Positions 47,811 through 57,685 of a DNA stretch of 64,000 nt are shown here, piece after piece. Origin of the DNA: Rhodomicrobium vannielii ATCC 17100 (GTDB lineage Bacteria > Pseudomonadota > Alphaproteobacteria > Rhizobiales > Rhodomicrobiaceae); contig NC_014664.1 of assembly GCF_000166055.1 (NCBI RefSeq), forward strand, positions 3,627,501-3,691,500, written 5' to 3'. Position 1 is the first letter of the stretch. Every line of letters starts with the position of its first letter. The notes beneath the pieces are model-generated. The model did not search any database. It was not told the DNA's origin and saw only the letters and a program-made list of their open reading frames with translations. A program made the translations under genes and the position numbers.

Positions 47811-50800
47811 ATGATCGACGGCTGGGTCATCATAGGGTGTTCCTTCTTCTACATCGGAGCGCTCTTTGCAATTGCATGGTACGGAGACCGCGCCGGCAAG
47901 AAATACCGCACCCTGTACGGGCGCCCCTATGTCTACGCGCTCGCCCTCGCGGTTTATTGCACGTCATGGACGTTTTTCGGCAGTATCGGGTCCGCCTCCG
48001 AGAAAGGCTTCGACTTCATCGCGGTCTATCTCGGGCCGATCATCGCCTTCACAGCGGCAATGCCGCTGTTGCGACGGCTCATCGTACTTTCGAAATCGCA
48101 GAACATCACTTCGATCGCCGACTTCATCGCCGCGCGATACGGCAAGAACCCCGCCGTCGCCGCTGTCGTGACGATTGTCGCGGTGGTGGGAATGCTCCCT
48201 TACATCGCGCTGCAACTGAAGGCGATCTCGCAAGCCATCGCGGTGCTTCTCGCAAACTCATCCTCGACCGCGGCCGGGTTGCCTTCCGCCCCCTCGCCGA
48301 ACACCGATTTCGCGGTCGCGCTCGTGCTCGCGGCGTTCACGATCCTGTTCGGCGCGCGCGACAGCGACGCGACCGAGCATCAGCGCGGCCTGATGCTCGC
48401 CGTGGCCGTGGAATCGCTCGTCAAACTCGCGGCCTTTCTCGCGGTCGGCATGTTCATCGTCTACGGCATGTTCGACGGCATAGGCCCGCTCGTCACCAAG
48501 GCCATGGCCGATCCGCACATCAGCCAGATCTTCAGCACCGGCCTTCACGGCGGTACGCTGCTCACCGTGGCATGGCTCAGCTTCGTCTGCATTTTCCTGT
48601 TGCCGCGCCAATTCCATGTAACGGTCGTCGAGAACGTCTCCGACGAAGAGCTGAAGCGCGCATCGTGGCTGTTCCCGCTCTATCTCGTGGCGATCAACCT
48701 CTTCGTCGTGCCGGTGGCGATGGCGGGAACGCTCATCTTTCAGGGCCAGAACGTCCCGCATGACATGTATCTGCTCGCGCTGCCGCTGAGCGCCGGAAGC
48801 CAGTTCTTCACGTTCATCGCGTTTCTCGGCGGCCTGTCGGCGGCGACCGCGATGGTGGTGGTGGAAACGGTCGCGCTGTCGGTGATGGTCTGCAACGACC
48901 TCCTGATGCCGCTGATCCTAAAGCGCCGCGCCAACGTGGTGCAGAACCGGCGCGACATGAGCGGTGTGCTGCTCGACATTCGCCGCGTGGCGATGCTGGC
49001 GGTCATCCTGCTCGCCTACCTGCTCTACGATCATATCGGCAACGCGTCGCTCGCGGAAATCGGGCTGTTGTCCTTCTCCGCCATTGCGCAGTTCTCGCCC
49101 GCGTTCTTCCTCGGGTTGGTATGGCGCAGGGCGACGGCGCGCGGCGCGGTCGCGGGCATCCTCGCGGGCTTCGCGGTGTGGGCTTACACGCTCCTGCTGC
49201 CGAAGCTCATCGGTTCCTCAGTGGAAGGCGCTGCCTTCCTGAAGGACGGCCCCTTCGGCATCGCGTTTTTACGCCCCGAAATGCTGTTCTACATGAACTT
49301 CGACCAGCTGACGCATGGCGTCGTCTGGAGCCTCGCGGTCAACCTCTTCGCCTTCGTCACCGTCTCGCTGCTGCGACCGCTCGAGCCCATCGAGCGCCTT
49401 CAGACGAACGTCTTCATCGAAGACCCGAACCCGCAGCCCTCCAGCGGCCCCGCTTTCAAGCCCTGGCGCACGACGGTATCCTTCGAGGAACTCATCGGCA
49501 CGGTATCGCGCTATCTCGGCGAGGAGCGAACGCAGCGCTCCTTTTCGGACTATATGGAGAGCCGGGGCATCGACAGGACCGGCCATCCACAGGGTGACGT
49601 TCACGCGCTGCGCTTCACCGAGAACCTGCTCGCGAGCGCCATCGGCGCGCCGTCCTCGCGGCTTGTCATGTCGCTGATGCTGAGGCGTCTCAATGTCGGG
49701 CGCGAATCTGCGCTGCGGCTCCTCGACGAGGCGTCCGAGGCGGTCCAATACAACCGCGACCTTTTGCAATTGGCGCTCGATCACGTGCGTCAGGGCATCG
49801 CCGTGTTCGACAAGAACATGCAGCTCATCTGCTGGAACCGGCAATTTCGCGAGATCCTCATTCTGCCGCAGCAATTCGGCCGCGTCGGCGCGCCGCTCGA
49901 TGAAATTCTGCGCTACATGGCCCAGCGCGTGCATCAAAACCCGACGGCGGCCGAGGAACTCGTCACGGACCGCATCGCGAAGTATCAGCTTACCATGGAG
50001 AGCTTCCACGAGCGGTCCATCGAAGGGCGCGTGCTTCAGGTGCGAACCAACGCCATGCCGCAGGGTGGCATCGTGGTGACCTACACCGACATTACCGAGC
50101 GCGAAACGGCCGCCGAAGCGTTGGCGCGGGCGAACGAGACGCTCGAAAGGCGTGTCGAAGCGCGCACGCAGGAACTCGCCATCGCGAAGGCCAAGGCGGA
50201 CGAGGCGAACCTCTCGAAGACGCGCTTCCTCGCGGCGGCGAGCCATGACGTGCTCCAGCCGCTGAACGCCGCACGGCTCTACGCTGCGAGCCTGATCGAA
50301 CGGTCGCCACCCGCCGAACTAGGCCGCCTTGCCCGCAACATCGATGCCTCGCTCGACGGCGTGGAAGAAATCCTGAACGCGCTGCTCGACATTTCGCGGC
50401 TCGACTCGGGCGCGATGAAGCCGGAGTTCACCGTTTTCCCGATCAAGGATCTGCTCGAACAGATCCGCATCGACTTTGAGCCGATCGCGAAGGCGCGCGG
50501 CATCTCGTTCAAGATCCTCGATTCCGGCGCGCTCGTTCGCTCGGACCGGAAACTCTTGCGGCGCATCCTGCAAAACCTGATCTCGAACGCGCTGAAATAC
50601 AACCGCGAGAAGGGCCGCGCGGTGCTCGGCTGCCGCCGTCATGGCCGCGACCTCGTCATTGAGGTGCACGACAGCGGCCCCGGCATCCCGGAGCACCAGC
50701 GCGACCTCATCTTCAAGGAATTCCAGCGGCTCGACCATCACATTCACGCGCCGGGCCTTGGCCTTGGCCTGTCCATCGTGGAGCGTATGTGCCGCGTGCT

Positions 50801-51317
50801 CGGTCACGAACTCGCCCTGCGCTCGAAGCTCGAACACGGCTCGACGTTCACCGTCAATGTACCGCTCGCGCGCTGGGTAGACATGGAGCAGCCACGCGTC
50901 TTCCCCGCCCGCCCTGCATCCTATGGCGACCTACGCGGCACGATCGTTCTCTGCATCGACAACGAGCGCAGCATCATCGACGGCATGAGCACGCTGCTTT
51001 CGGGCTGGCAATGCCAGGTCATGACGGCGCTCAACGCGGAAGACGCGATCAGCCAGCTTCAGAAAGCGATGATCGTGCCGCATATCATCGTGTCGGACTA
51101 CCACCTGGACCGGGCGGATGGCTGCACGGCGATCAAGAATATCTGCGCCGCCTGCGAGACGGAGTTGCCCGGCATCATCGTCACGGCGGACGGCTCCTAC
51201 GAGGTGCGGCGCATCGTCAGCGAAGCGAGTTATGCCTTCCTGCAGAAGCCCGTGAAACCGGCGGCGCTGCGCGCGCTCATAACGTCGATGGTGATGCAGC
51301 GCCACGCGGCGGAGTAG
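47811..51317 (+). CDS. Transporter-fused hybrid sensor histidine kinase
   Basis: 1168 residues. Residues 1 to about 500 form a 12-13-helix sodium:solute symporter (SSS)-like domain (VIIGCSFFYIGALFAIAWYG, ALAVYCTSWTFFGSIGSASEKGFDF in parts). A PAS domain follows at about 640-760 (GIAVFDKNMQLICWN), then a coiled coil, a HisKA domain with phospho-His812 in AAASHDVLQPLN, an HATPase with DSGPGIPEHQRDLIFKEF and a C-terminal receiver with Asp1096 in IIVSDYHLDRADG. The CbrA-like layout suggests sensing of a transported nutrient. No dedicated response-regulator gene is adjacent, so output is unknown. Confidence 0.93.
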   Translation: MIDGWVIIGCSFFYIGALFAIAWYGDRAGKKYRTLYGRPYVYALALAVYCTSWTFFGSIGSASEKGFDFIAVYLGPIIAFTAAMPLLRRLIVLSKSQNITSIADFIAARYGKNPAVAAVVTIVAVVGMLPYIALQLKAISQAIAVLLANSSSTAAGLPSAPSPNTDFAVALVLAAFTILFGARDSDATEHQRGLMLAVAVESLVKLAAFLAVGMFIVYGMFDGIGPLVTKAMADPHISQIFSTGLHGGTLLTVAWLSFVCIFLLPRQFHVTVVENVSDEELKRASWLFPLYLVAINLFVVPVAMAGTLIFQGQNVPHDMYLLALPLSAGSQFFTFIAFLGGLSAATAMVVVETVALSVMVCNDLLMPLILKRRANVVQNRRDMSGVLLDIRRVAMLAVILLAYLLYDHIGNASLAEIGLLSFSAIAQFSPAFFLGLVWRRATARGAVAGILAGFAVWAYTLLLPKLIGSSVEGAAFLKDGPFGIAFLRPEMLFYMNFDQLTHGVVWSLAVNLFAFVTVSLLRPLEPIERLQTNVFIEDPNPQPSSGPAFKPWRTTVSFEELIGTVSRYLGEERTQRSFSDYMESRGIDRTGHPQGDVHALRFTENLLASAIGAPSSRLVMSLMLRRLNVGRESALRLLDEASEAVQYNRDLLQLALDHVRQGIAVFDKNMQLICWNRQFREILILPQQFGRVGAPLDEILRYMAQRVHQNPTAAEELVTDRIAKYQLTMESFHERSIEGRVLQVRTNAMPQGGIVVTYTDITERETAAEALARANETLERRVEARTQELAIAKAKADEANLSKTRFLAAASHDVLQPLNAARLYAASLIERSPPAELGRLARNIDASLDGVEEILNALLDISRLDSGAMKPEFTVFPIKDLLEQIRIDFEPIAKARGISFKILDSGALVRSDRKLLRRILQNLISNALKYNREKGRAVLGCRRHGRDLVIEVHDSGPGIPEHQRDLIFKEFQRLDHHIHAPGLGLGLSIVERMCRVLGHELALRSKLEHGSTFTVNVPLARWVDMEQPRVFPARPASYGDLRGTIVLCIDNERSIIDGMSTLLSGWQCQVMTALNAEDAISQLQKAMIVPHIIVSDYHLDRADGCTAIKNICAACETELPGIIVTADGSYEVRRIVSEASYAFLQKPVKPAALRALITSMVMQRHAAE

Positions 51318-51333
51318 GCGGCGGGATGCGCAG

Positions 51334-52542
51334 CTAAAGGCTCAGCGTTTCCAGCACGAGCGCGTTGACGGCGTTCATGTCATAGAAGCGGAGCGCGAGG
51401 CGGCGCGAGTCCTCCGCCATCAACGGCATGAGATCCGGCCTCTGCAAGATCTGGATCATCGCGCGGACGAGCGCCTCGGGGTCGCGGACGGGTACCTTGT
51501 AGCCGTTCAGCCCCTGTTGGACGAAGTCGCGGCAGCTTCTCGTGTCCGTGGTGATGACCGGCCGCCCGAGGGCCAGCGCCTGAAACAGCGAACGCGGCGC
51601 GCCGTTGCCCCACGAGGGCGCGACCAGCACGTGACATTTCGAGATGAGCGAACCCGCATCGTCGATCGGGCCGATATACTGCACGAACTCGCGATACTGC
51701 TTCAGGATGGCGGTGCCGACCGGCGCGATAGCCTCGCCCGGCGTGGACGCGAGGAAGAACCGCGCGCGGCGCGCCTTTAGGCGCATCGTTTTCGCAGCCT
51801 CACAATATTCGAGAATGCCCTGAAGCTGGTCGAGCGGCGCGGCCATCAGGAACAGCACACCGCGATCGAGCGGCGGCAGGGACCGCTGCACGTGGCGGTG
51901 CAAATCCTCGCCCCAGCCGCCAACCGCGACCGCTGACTTCGACGGCGGCAGAAGCTTCGTGTCGTCCGCGAATTTCATGTCGTGCGCGCTGTGGAACACC
52001 ACCGCGTCGCTCCACGAGAAAACCGTGCGGAAGACGGTCTTCATCGCCTGCCGGTGGCTCCACGCGGACGCACCCGCCGCGCCCTCCATGAAGGCCGGGC
52101 CAAAGCTCGGCACCACCGTCACGACGTGCGGGATTTTCGCGATCTTCGCTGCCGCGACAGTCACCATGCCGTTTCGGGCGGACTCGACGAGAAGCACGTC
52201 CGGCGCTAGGTCGCCGAACAGGTTCGAGAGTTCGCGCATGCGCCGGTACTTGTCCCAGAGCGCGAGCTGCGTCGGCAGGGAGTAGGCCTCCGCGCCGATG
52301 TGCGAGAGGATGCGCAAGTCGCTGTTCGACAGTTCGGGTGCGAACGCGAAGACGCGGTGGCCACGATTGACCATGTCGAGGATCAGGCCATGGCAGAAAT
52401 TGATGAGCGCGCCAGCCGAGGACGCCGTCACCGCCACCCGCTTCCGATGCGAGGGCAGCGGCAGATAAGGCTGCGATGGATAGGGCGCGTATTCGATGAC
52501 GGAGAATTCGGTCGGAGGGATGTTTTCAGAAGCGAAACGCAT
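51334..52542 (-). CDS. Glycosyltransferase family 4 protein
   Basis: 402 residues from the ATG at 52542 (a TTG three codons earlier also opens the frame). The N-terminal Rossmann half has RVAVTASSAGALINFCHGLI; the C-terminal half has CHVLVAPSWGNGAPRSLFQALALGRPVITTDT, the nucleotide-sugar-binding E-x7-E region in diverged form (the first Glu position is Gly/Ala). Likely transfers a sugar in surface polysaccharide synthesis; acceptor unknown. Convergent with the hybrid kinase. Confidence 0.83.
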   Translation of the reverse strand: MRFASENIPPTEFSVIEYAPYPSQPYLPLPSHRKRVAVTASSAGALINFCHGLILDMVNRGHRVFAFAPELSNSDLRILSHIGAEAYSLPTQLALWDKYRRMRELSNLFGDLAPDVLLVESARNGMVTVAAAKIAKIPHVVTVVPSFGPAFMEGAAGASAWSHRQAMKTVFRTVFSWSDAVVFHSAHDMKFADDTKLLPPSKSAVAVGGWGEDLHRHVQRSLPPLDRGVLFLMAAPLDQLQGILEYCEAAKTMRLKARRARFFLASTPGEAIAPVGTAILKQYREFVQYIGPIDDAGSLISKCHVLVAPSWGNGAPRSLFQALALGRPVITTDTRSCRDFVQQGLNGYKVPVRDPEALVRAMIQILQRPDLMPLMAEDSRRLALRFYDMNAVNALVLETLSL

Positions 52543-52804
52543 CACGAGCAACGCACCGGGTCAAAAGGCCTGCGCCGCCGATCATGCGGCATGAAGCGTT
52601 GAATTTTAGTATGTTTGCGCCGTTGCGTCAAAGTCTCCGGCTGCCTGGAACCGGGGCATCGCGGCGCGGGTAGAGCCGTTGAGGCCGTCTACCGCGCTGT
52701 CACGCGTTGCCGGTTCCCGGCGATCACGCTGCTGAGGAACGCGACGCCGCGACCGTGTTTTGATAATAATAATCTATTTCGCGTTCGAAATAAGCCTATG
52801 CAAG

Positions 52805-53257
52805 CTAATGCACAGCCGCCGAGGTTTCCGCGCTGGATGCGGCGAGCGCATCGCGCTTGATACGCTGCACCATCGACGCAAGCCCGTTCGAGCGTTGCGG
52901 CGTCAGATGATCGTTGAGCCCAAGCTTCATGAAGACGGCCTTCTCGTCCGTCGAAAGGATTTCGCGCGCCGTCCGACCCGAGAACAGCGTCAGCACCACC
53001 GCGATCAGCCCCTTGACCAGATGCGCGTCGCTGTCGCCGCGCAACTCGATCACCGTGTCGGGACCGGCGCCTGTCGCCTTGCTGACAACCCAGACCTGGC
53101 TCGCGCAGCCGCGCACCTTGGTGACATCGTTGCGCTCGGTGTCATCGAGCGGGGCAAGCGCGCGGCCAAGCTCGATCAGATAGCGGTAACGGTCCTCCCA
53201 ATCATCGAGGAAACCGAAATTCTCGACGAGTTCGTCGATGTTTGCTGAGCCGGTCAT
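52805..53257 (-). CDS. sufE: Sulfur-transfer protein SufE
   Basis: 150 residues from the ATG at 53257. The motif KVRGCASQVWVVS carries the Cys that accepts persulfide from SufS; GDSDAHLVKGLIAVVLTLFSG and LGLNDHLTPQRSNGLASMV are family signatures. It supplies sulfur for iron-sulfur cluster assembly, relevant to the Fe-S-rich nitrogenase system elsewhere in the window, though no suf operon is next to it. Confidence 0.95.
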   Translation of the reverse strand: MTGSANIDELVENFGFLDDWEDRYRYLIELGRALAPLDDTERNDVTKVRGCASQVWVVSKATGAGPDTVIELRGDSDAHLVKGLIAVVLTLFSGRTAREILSTDEKAVFMKLGLNDHLTPQRSNGLASMVQRIKRDALAASSAETSAAVH

Positions 53258-53353
53258 AATCTTTCCTGTCTGAGCGCGTTCCGCCCAAAAATTCGTTTGT
53301 GCTCCCTGATGCAAATATCTTGCCGCCACTGCGATTTCGCAAGGCGCCGAGCC

Positions 53354-55921
53354 TCAATAGGGCTTGATCAGGCGTTCGAGGTAATCGAGTTCCAGCATGG
53401 GCCGCGTCGGCTCGCCGAGCCGCTTGCGAAGCTCGTCCATGATGGCGCGCGCACGCTGACCGCTCGACTCGTCCGGGATTTTCACATCGTCGCCCGCGTT
53501 GTCGAGCGGGCCGTTCTGCTTGCGCCCCATAGGATCGCGATTGGCTTGATTGCCCGTTCCCGTCCCGCCAGCCGAGCGCATCATCTGCTCGGCGAGCGCG
53601 CGTGTGCCTTGCCTCAGGCTTTCGACCGCGCGCCCTTCCTCTTCGCCCGCGTCGCCAAGCTGCTTCTGACGGAGCGAGTCGACAGCGTCGCCCATCGCCT
53701 CATCCGCCTCGCGAAGCTTCTGTTGCACCGGGTCTTTCCCGTCGGCGTTCATGCCGGAGAGAAGCTCCTGCAACTGTTTCTGCAAGTCTTCCTGACGCCG
53801 GTCGAGTTCGGCCGAGCTTTTCGGGCTGGCTTGTCCCTGCTTCTGGCCACGCTGTCCCTGTCCCTGCCGCGGCTGAGCGCCCTTCTCGTCGTCGGCGTTC
53901 TCGTCCTGATTTTGCTGCTCGCGGAATGTGTCATCGAGAAGCTGTTGTTGCTTGCGCAGGAGATCGGTCATCTCGTCAAGCTTCTGAAGGCTCTCCGCGT
54001 CCTCTTCCTGGCTTTGGCCGCTGCCCTGCGCATTTTGCAGCGATTCGAGGATGTCGCGGAGCTGGTTCAGCATTTGTGCCGCGGCATCGGCGGAGCCCGA
54101 TTTCGCGAGGTTCTCGATCTTGTCAAGCATCTGCGCGAGGTCTTGCGGCGAGATCGTCTTCGCGTTCGGCGAGGCGGCCGCGCGGTCGGCGTTCTTGTTC
54201 TGCTGCTGCCTGAGCGCCTGCAAATAGCTGTTCAGCGCCTGCCGAAGCTCGGCCATGAGCTTCTGGATTTCCTCACGCGGCGCGCCCCGTTCCAAGGCGT
54301 CCTTCAGACGCTCCTGCGCGGCGCGAAGCTCCCGCTCCGCCGCCGACAAATTGCCGTCCTCGATACGGATGGCCACATCCCAAAGCTGTTCGACCACATC
54401 CTCAATGTCGGCGATTGTTGGCTCGTTCTTCAGCCGCCAGAAGGCCGAGCGCAGGCCCAGATAGATCGGCGCGGCGGTGCCTTCATCCTGTGCGGCAGCG
54501 GCGAGCGCGTCGAGATTTTGGGCGACGCGGGCCGTGTCAGCCGGGTTCTGCACGAGCGAACGGCGCTGGTCGATGGTGCCGCGTGCGAGCGTCTTCGTGA
54601 ATTTCCGCTCGGGGAGGATCATGCCGCGTGGCGCGCTCAACCCTTCATGTCCGGCCTCGTCCTTCGCCGCGAGCGAGATCACTACGGGCAAACCCGCCCA
54701 CGGATGCGATGTCAGATCCTTGTAGGTCTTCGCGTCGGCGGCCTTGACCGGCGCATGCGGGAGCGAGAGCGGGAACACAGGCGGCTTGCCGATCTGCGGA
54801 AGGGCCGGCGGGGGCGCTTCCACGGCCTCGCTGTCCCTCTCGCTGACCGACGGGATGATGACGCGCTCCACGCGCGCTTCCGCGCTCGCGACGCCATAAT
54901 CGTCGTCCACCTTGTATTTGAGGAGCATCACCGCGCGAGGCGATACCTCGATCGGGCCGTGAAATGCGATCCGCGGCGCGCTGTCCGGCACGACGCTCAG
55001 GCGCCAGGTCCGCTCCGAGCCGAGCGTCCAGCCGATGGAAAGCGTCACGTCTTCATCGATGGCACTCGTGTATTCGGCATAGGTGTCGGTTGACTGCGCT
55101 GTCGGCGTAATCGGCTGCTTGCCGCCGGGCGACGCCAGCGCAACGCTGTAGCCCTTCGCGTCGGCTCCGTTGATCTTGACGGTGAGCGTGGAGCCCTGCG
55201 GCACGGGCACGGCCTCTGTGGCCGAAGCGTTCGCCGAAAGCACGAAGGGTTCCTTGCGCGTGTAAGTGGGCGGGGAAACCCACGCGTCGATGCGGAGGCC
55301 ATTGCCGATGAGGGGAAGATCGGGCACCGCGAAAGCGGCGCGGATGCGGTTCGGCAGGTCGGCTTGAGTCGATGCGAGCGCGGCGACGAGCAGAAGCACG
55401 AGAAGCGCGCGAAGTGCGAACGGGTCGTAACGGTCGACACGCGGCCGCGCTTCGCCCGTCTTGAGCTTCGCGAGCGACCGGGCCGCGCGTGCCCGATGCG
55501 CCTCCCATAGCGCGCGCGTGGCGGGCGAAGCATCCTGCGAAAGCGTATCCTGAAAGGCGGTCAGCGGGCGATGATCGAGGGCAGAGGCGCGTTCGATCCG
55601 GTCAAGCGCATCCTGCCGCGACGGAGGCCGCCAGAACACGAGTGGCACCAGCGAGAAGACGAACCCCGCGCCGAATCCCCAAAGCAGCCCGAAATGCGCG
55701 GCGGGCGGCAGCATCTGCCACACCTCGAACGCCGAGAGCAGCACGAAAACGCCGACCACCGCGAGCGGCAGCCAGACGCGCGGCCACAGCTTCTCGAAAA
55801 GCATCGCGCGGTTTGCGGTGCGCACCTTCCGCCTCAGAAGAAGTTCCTCGTGAGACGGCGATGCCTCGACGCCGTTCCTGGCCCCGGCCTCGTTTTCGGA
55901 CTTGCTACTCTGCGTCGTCAT
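53354..55921 (-). CDS. DUF4175/TIGR02302 membrane protein
   Basis: 855 residues. Two N-terminal transmembrane helices (VWLPLAVVGVFVLLSAFEVW and LLWGFGAGFVFSLVPLVF), a third near residue 170 (LRALLVLLLVAALAST), a beta-rich periplasmic middle, and a long Gln/Asp/Lys-rich low-complexity helical region (about 520-800) with many QQ runs. This is the alphaproteobacterial TIGR02302/DUF4175 family, of unknown function. The 3' end (ELDYLERLIKPY) is conserved in form. An envelope-stress or cell-wall role is often suspected but not shown. Confidence 0.85.
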   Translation of the reverse strand: MTTQSSKSENEAGARNGVEASPSHEELLLRRKVRTANRAMLFEKLWPRVWLPLAVVGVFVLLSAFEVWQMLPPAAHFGLLWGFGAGFVFSLVPLVFWRPPSRQDALDRIERASALDHRPLTAFQDTLSQDASPATRALWEAHRARAARSLAKLKTGEARPRVDRYDPFALRALLVLLLVAALASTQADLPNRIRAAFAVPDLPLIGNGLRIDAWVSPPTYTRKEPFVLSANASATEAVPVPQGSTLTVKINGADAKGYSVALASPGGKQPITPTAQSTDTYAEYTSAIDEDVTLSIGWTLGSERTWRLSVVPDSAPRIAFHGPIEVSPRAVMLLKYKVDDDYGVASAEARVERVIIPSVSERDSEAVEAPPPALPQIGKPPVFPLSLPHAPVKAADAKTYKDLTSHPWAGLPVVISLAAKDEAGHEGLSAPRGMILPERKFTKTLARGTIDQRRSLVQNPADTARVAQNLDALAAAAQDEGTAAPIYLGLRSAFWRLKNEPTIADIEDVVEQLWDVAIRIEDGNLSAAERELRAAQERLKDALERGAPREEIQKLMAELRQALNSYLQALRQQQNKNADRAAASPNAKTISPQDLAQMLDKIENLAKSGSADAAAQMLNQLRDILESLQNAQGSGQSQEEDAESLQKLDEMTDLLRKQQQLLDDTFREQQNQDENADDEKGAQPRQGQGQRGQKQGQASPKSSAELDRRQEDLQKQLQELLSGMNADGKDPVQQKLREADEAMGDAVDSLRQKQLGDAGEEEGRAVESLRQGTRALAEQMMRSAGGTGTGNQANRDPMGRKQNGPLDNAGDDVKIPDESSGQRARAIMDELRKRLGEPTRPMLELDYLERLIKPY

Positions 55922-55987
55922 TCCAACACGTTACCACAGGAAAGAGAGCGACCGTAAGGCGAGTGCTGCGCGCGCAGCGTGTGCGAA

Positions 55988-56602
55988 TCAGATCGGCTGA
56001 CGAAGCTTGATCGCGGCAGCGAGCGTTCCTTCGTCGAGATAGTCCAATTCGCCGCCGATGGGCACGCCGCGCGCAAGACGCGTCACCTTCAGCGGCAAGC
56101 CTTCCAGCTCTGCCGCAATGTAATGCGCCGTCGATTGACCTTCCACCGTGGCGTTGAGCGCGAGGATGATTTCGTTAACGCCGGGCTGGCGCGCGCGCTC
56201 CATCAGCTTGACGAGGAAGAGGTCGTCCGGCCCGCGCCCGTCGAGCGGCGACAGCGTGCCGCCGAGCACGTGATAGCGCGAGCGCACGATGGCCGCCCGC
56301 TCCAGCGCCCACAGGTCGCCCACCTCCTCAACCACGCAGATCGTGGAGGCGTCGCGGCTCGCGTCCGCGCAAATCGCGCAGGGCTGCTGCGTGTCGATGT
56401 TGCCGCATTCCTTGCAGATCGCGATCTTGTCGGCGGCGACGCCCAACGCGCGGGCGAGCGGCAGGAGAAGCTGCTCGCGCTTCTTGATGAGGTGGAGCGC
56501 CGCGCGGCGTGCGGAGCGTGGTCCGAGCCCCGGCAGCTTTGCGAGCAGCGCGATCAGCTCTTCGATTTCGGCGCCAGAGGATTTCTTTTGCGGTGGCAGC
56601 AT
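55988..56602 (-). CDS. recR: Recombination protein RecR
   Basis: 204 residues. An N-terminal helix-hairpin-helix ([23 protein letters not shown]), a four-Cys zinc finger ([18 protein letters not shown]) and a Toprim domain ([35 protein letters not shown] in part) match RecR. With RecO it loads RecA at gaps. The usual upstream partners dnaX and ybaB are not in the window, since the neighbouring gene is a MotB-like protein. Confidence 0.96.
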   Translation of the reverse strand: MLPPQKKSSGAEIEELIALLAKLPGLGPRSARRAALHLIKKREQLLLPLARALGVAADKIAICKECGNIDTQQPCAICADASRDASTICVVEEVGDLWALERAAIVRSRYHVLGGTLSPLDGRGPDDLFLVKLMERARQPGVNEIILALNATVEGQSTAHYIAAELEGLPLKVTRLARGVPIGGELDYLDEGTLAAAIKLRQPI

Positions 56603-56649
56603 GGCGATTTACGTAACGAAGTGGCGCACGATCCGCAACCGCGCCGCGC

Positions 56650-57669
56650 CTACTTCTCCGTGAGCTTCAGTTCGATGCGGCGGTTGCGGCGCAGGTCGGC
56701 GTCGGTGTAGCCGCTCGTGAGCGGTTGATATTCGCCGAAGCCCGCCGCGACGAGCCGGTTCGGCGGCACGCCCTTCGACACGAGATATTTCACGACCGAA
56801 ATGGCGCGCTGCGAGGAAAGCTCCCAGTTCGAGCGGAACGCCGCCGTCGCGATCGGGCGCACATCGGTGTGGCCGTCGATGCGAAGAACCCAGTTGATAT
56901 CGCGCGGGATCTTGTTTTCGAGGTCTCTCAGCGCGGTGCCGAGCTTGTCGAGTTCGGCGTAACCGAGCGGCGAGAGGTCCGCCGAGCCGCTATCGAAGAA
57001 GATTTCGGACTGGAACACGAAGCGGTCGCCGACGACCTGAATGTCGTCGCGGTCGCCGAGCGATTTCTTGAGTTCGCCGAAGAACGTCGAACGGTATTGC
57101 GAAAGCTCCTGCACGCGTTTCGCGAGCGCCACATTCAGCCGCTGGCCGAGATCGGAGATTTGCGCCTGAGCCTGCTTGTCGCGCTTGTCCGAGTCGCCGA
57201 GCGAATTTTCGAGCGCGGCGAGCTGTTTCCTGAGCGCGAGGATCTGCTGGTTCAGAAGCTCCACCTGCGCGAGCGCCTGCGCGGTGATGCTTTTCTGCTC
57301 ATCGAGTTGCGTCGTGACCGCCGCGACGCGGGCGTCGCCGCTCTTCGCCGAATCGACCGACAGGAGGCTTGTGAGCCGCTTGTTCTCGGCGCTGGAGGCG
57401 GCAAGCGTCTCGCGAAGCCCGCTCGTTTCTTCCATCGCGGTCTTCTTCTGCGAGCGTTCGAGCGAAAGGAGGTCGGCCATTTGCGCGATCTGGCGCTGAA
57501 GCTTGGCGAGCGCCGTGTCCTTGCCGCTCGCGTCCTGCGCCGCGAAATATTGCGCGACCATGAACAGGACCATGAGAAACGTCACGACGAGGAGCAGCGT
57601 CGACAGCGCGTCGACAAAGCCCGGCCAGTAATCGACGGCGTGCGGGCGGCGGCGCTTCGAAAGGGCCAT
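56650..57669 (-). CDS. MotB/OmpA-domain envelope protein
   Basis: 339 residues from the ATG at 57669. A single N-terminal membrane helix (FVDALSTLLLVVTFLMVLFMVAQ) with the MotB-type Asp at its start, a long coiled coil (about 45-210), then an OmpA-like peptidoglycan-binding domain (FVFQSEIFFDSGSADLSPLGYAEL and IDGHTDVRPIATAAFRSNWELSSQRA). It lies 16 bases after a MotA/TolQ-like gene. Together they would form a proton-driven stator-like complex anchored to peptidoglycan. It is distinct from flagellar MotB by the long coiled coil. Confidence 0.87.
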   Translation of the reverse strand: MALSKRRRPHAVDYWPGFVDALSTLLLVVTFLMVLFMVAQYFAAQDASGKDTALAKLQRQIAQMADLLSLERSQKKTAMEETSGLRETLAASSAENKRLTSLLSVDSAKSGDARVAAVTTQLDEQKSITAQALAQVELLNQQILALRKQLAALENSLGDSDKRDKQAQAQISDLGQRLNVALAKRVQELSQYRSTFFGELKKSLGDRDDIQVVGDRFVFQSEIFFDSGSADLSPLGYAELDKLGTALRDLENKIPRDINWVLRIDGHTDVRPIATAAFRSNWELSSQRAISVVKYLVSKGVPPNRLVAAGFGEYQPLTSGYTDADLRRNRRIELKLTEK

Positions 57670-57685
57670 CGGTGATCCTCCGGGG

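Noticed and set aside
53297-55093. 598-codon open frame opposite the DUF4175 gene
   Set aside because: Antisense shadow with Leu/Arg-rich low-complexity sequence and no motif; the minus-strand gene has membrane helices and family features.
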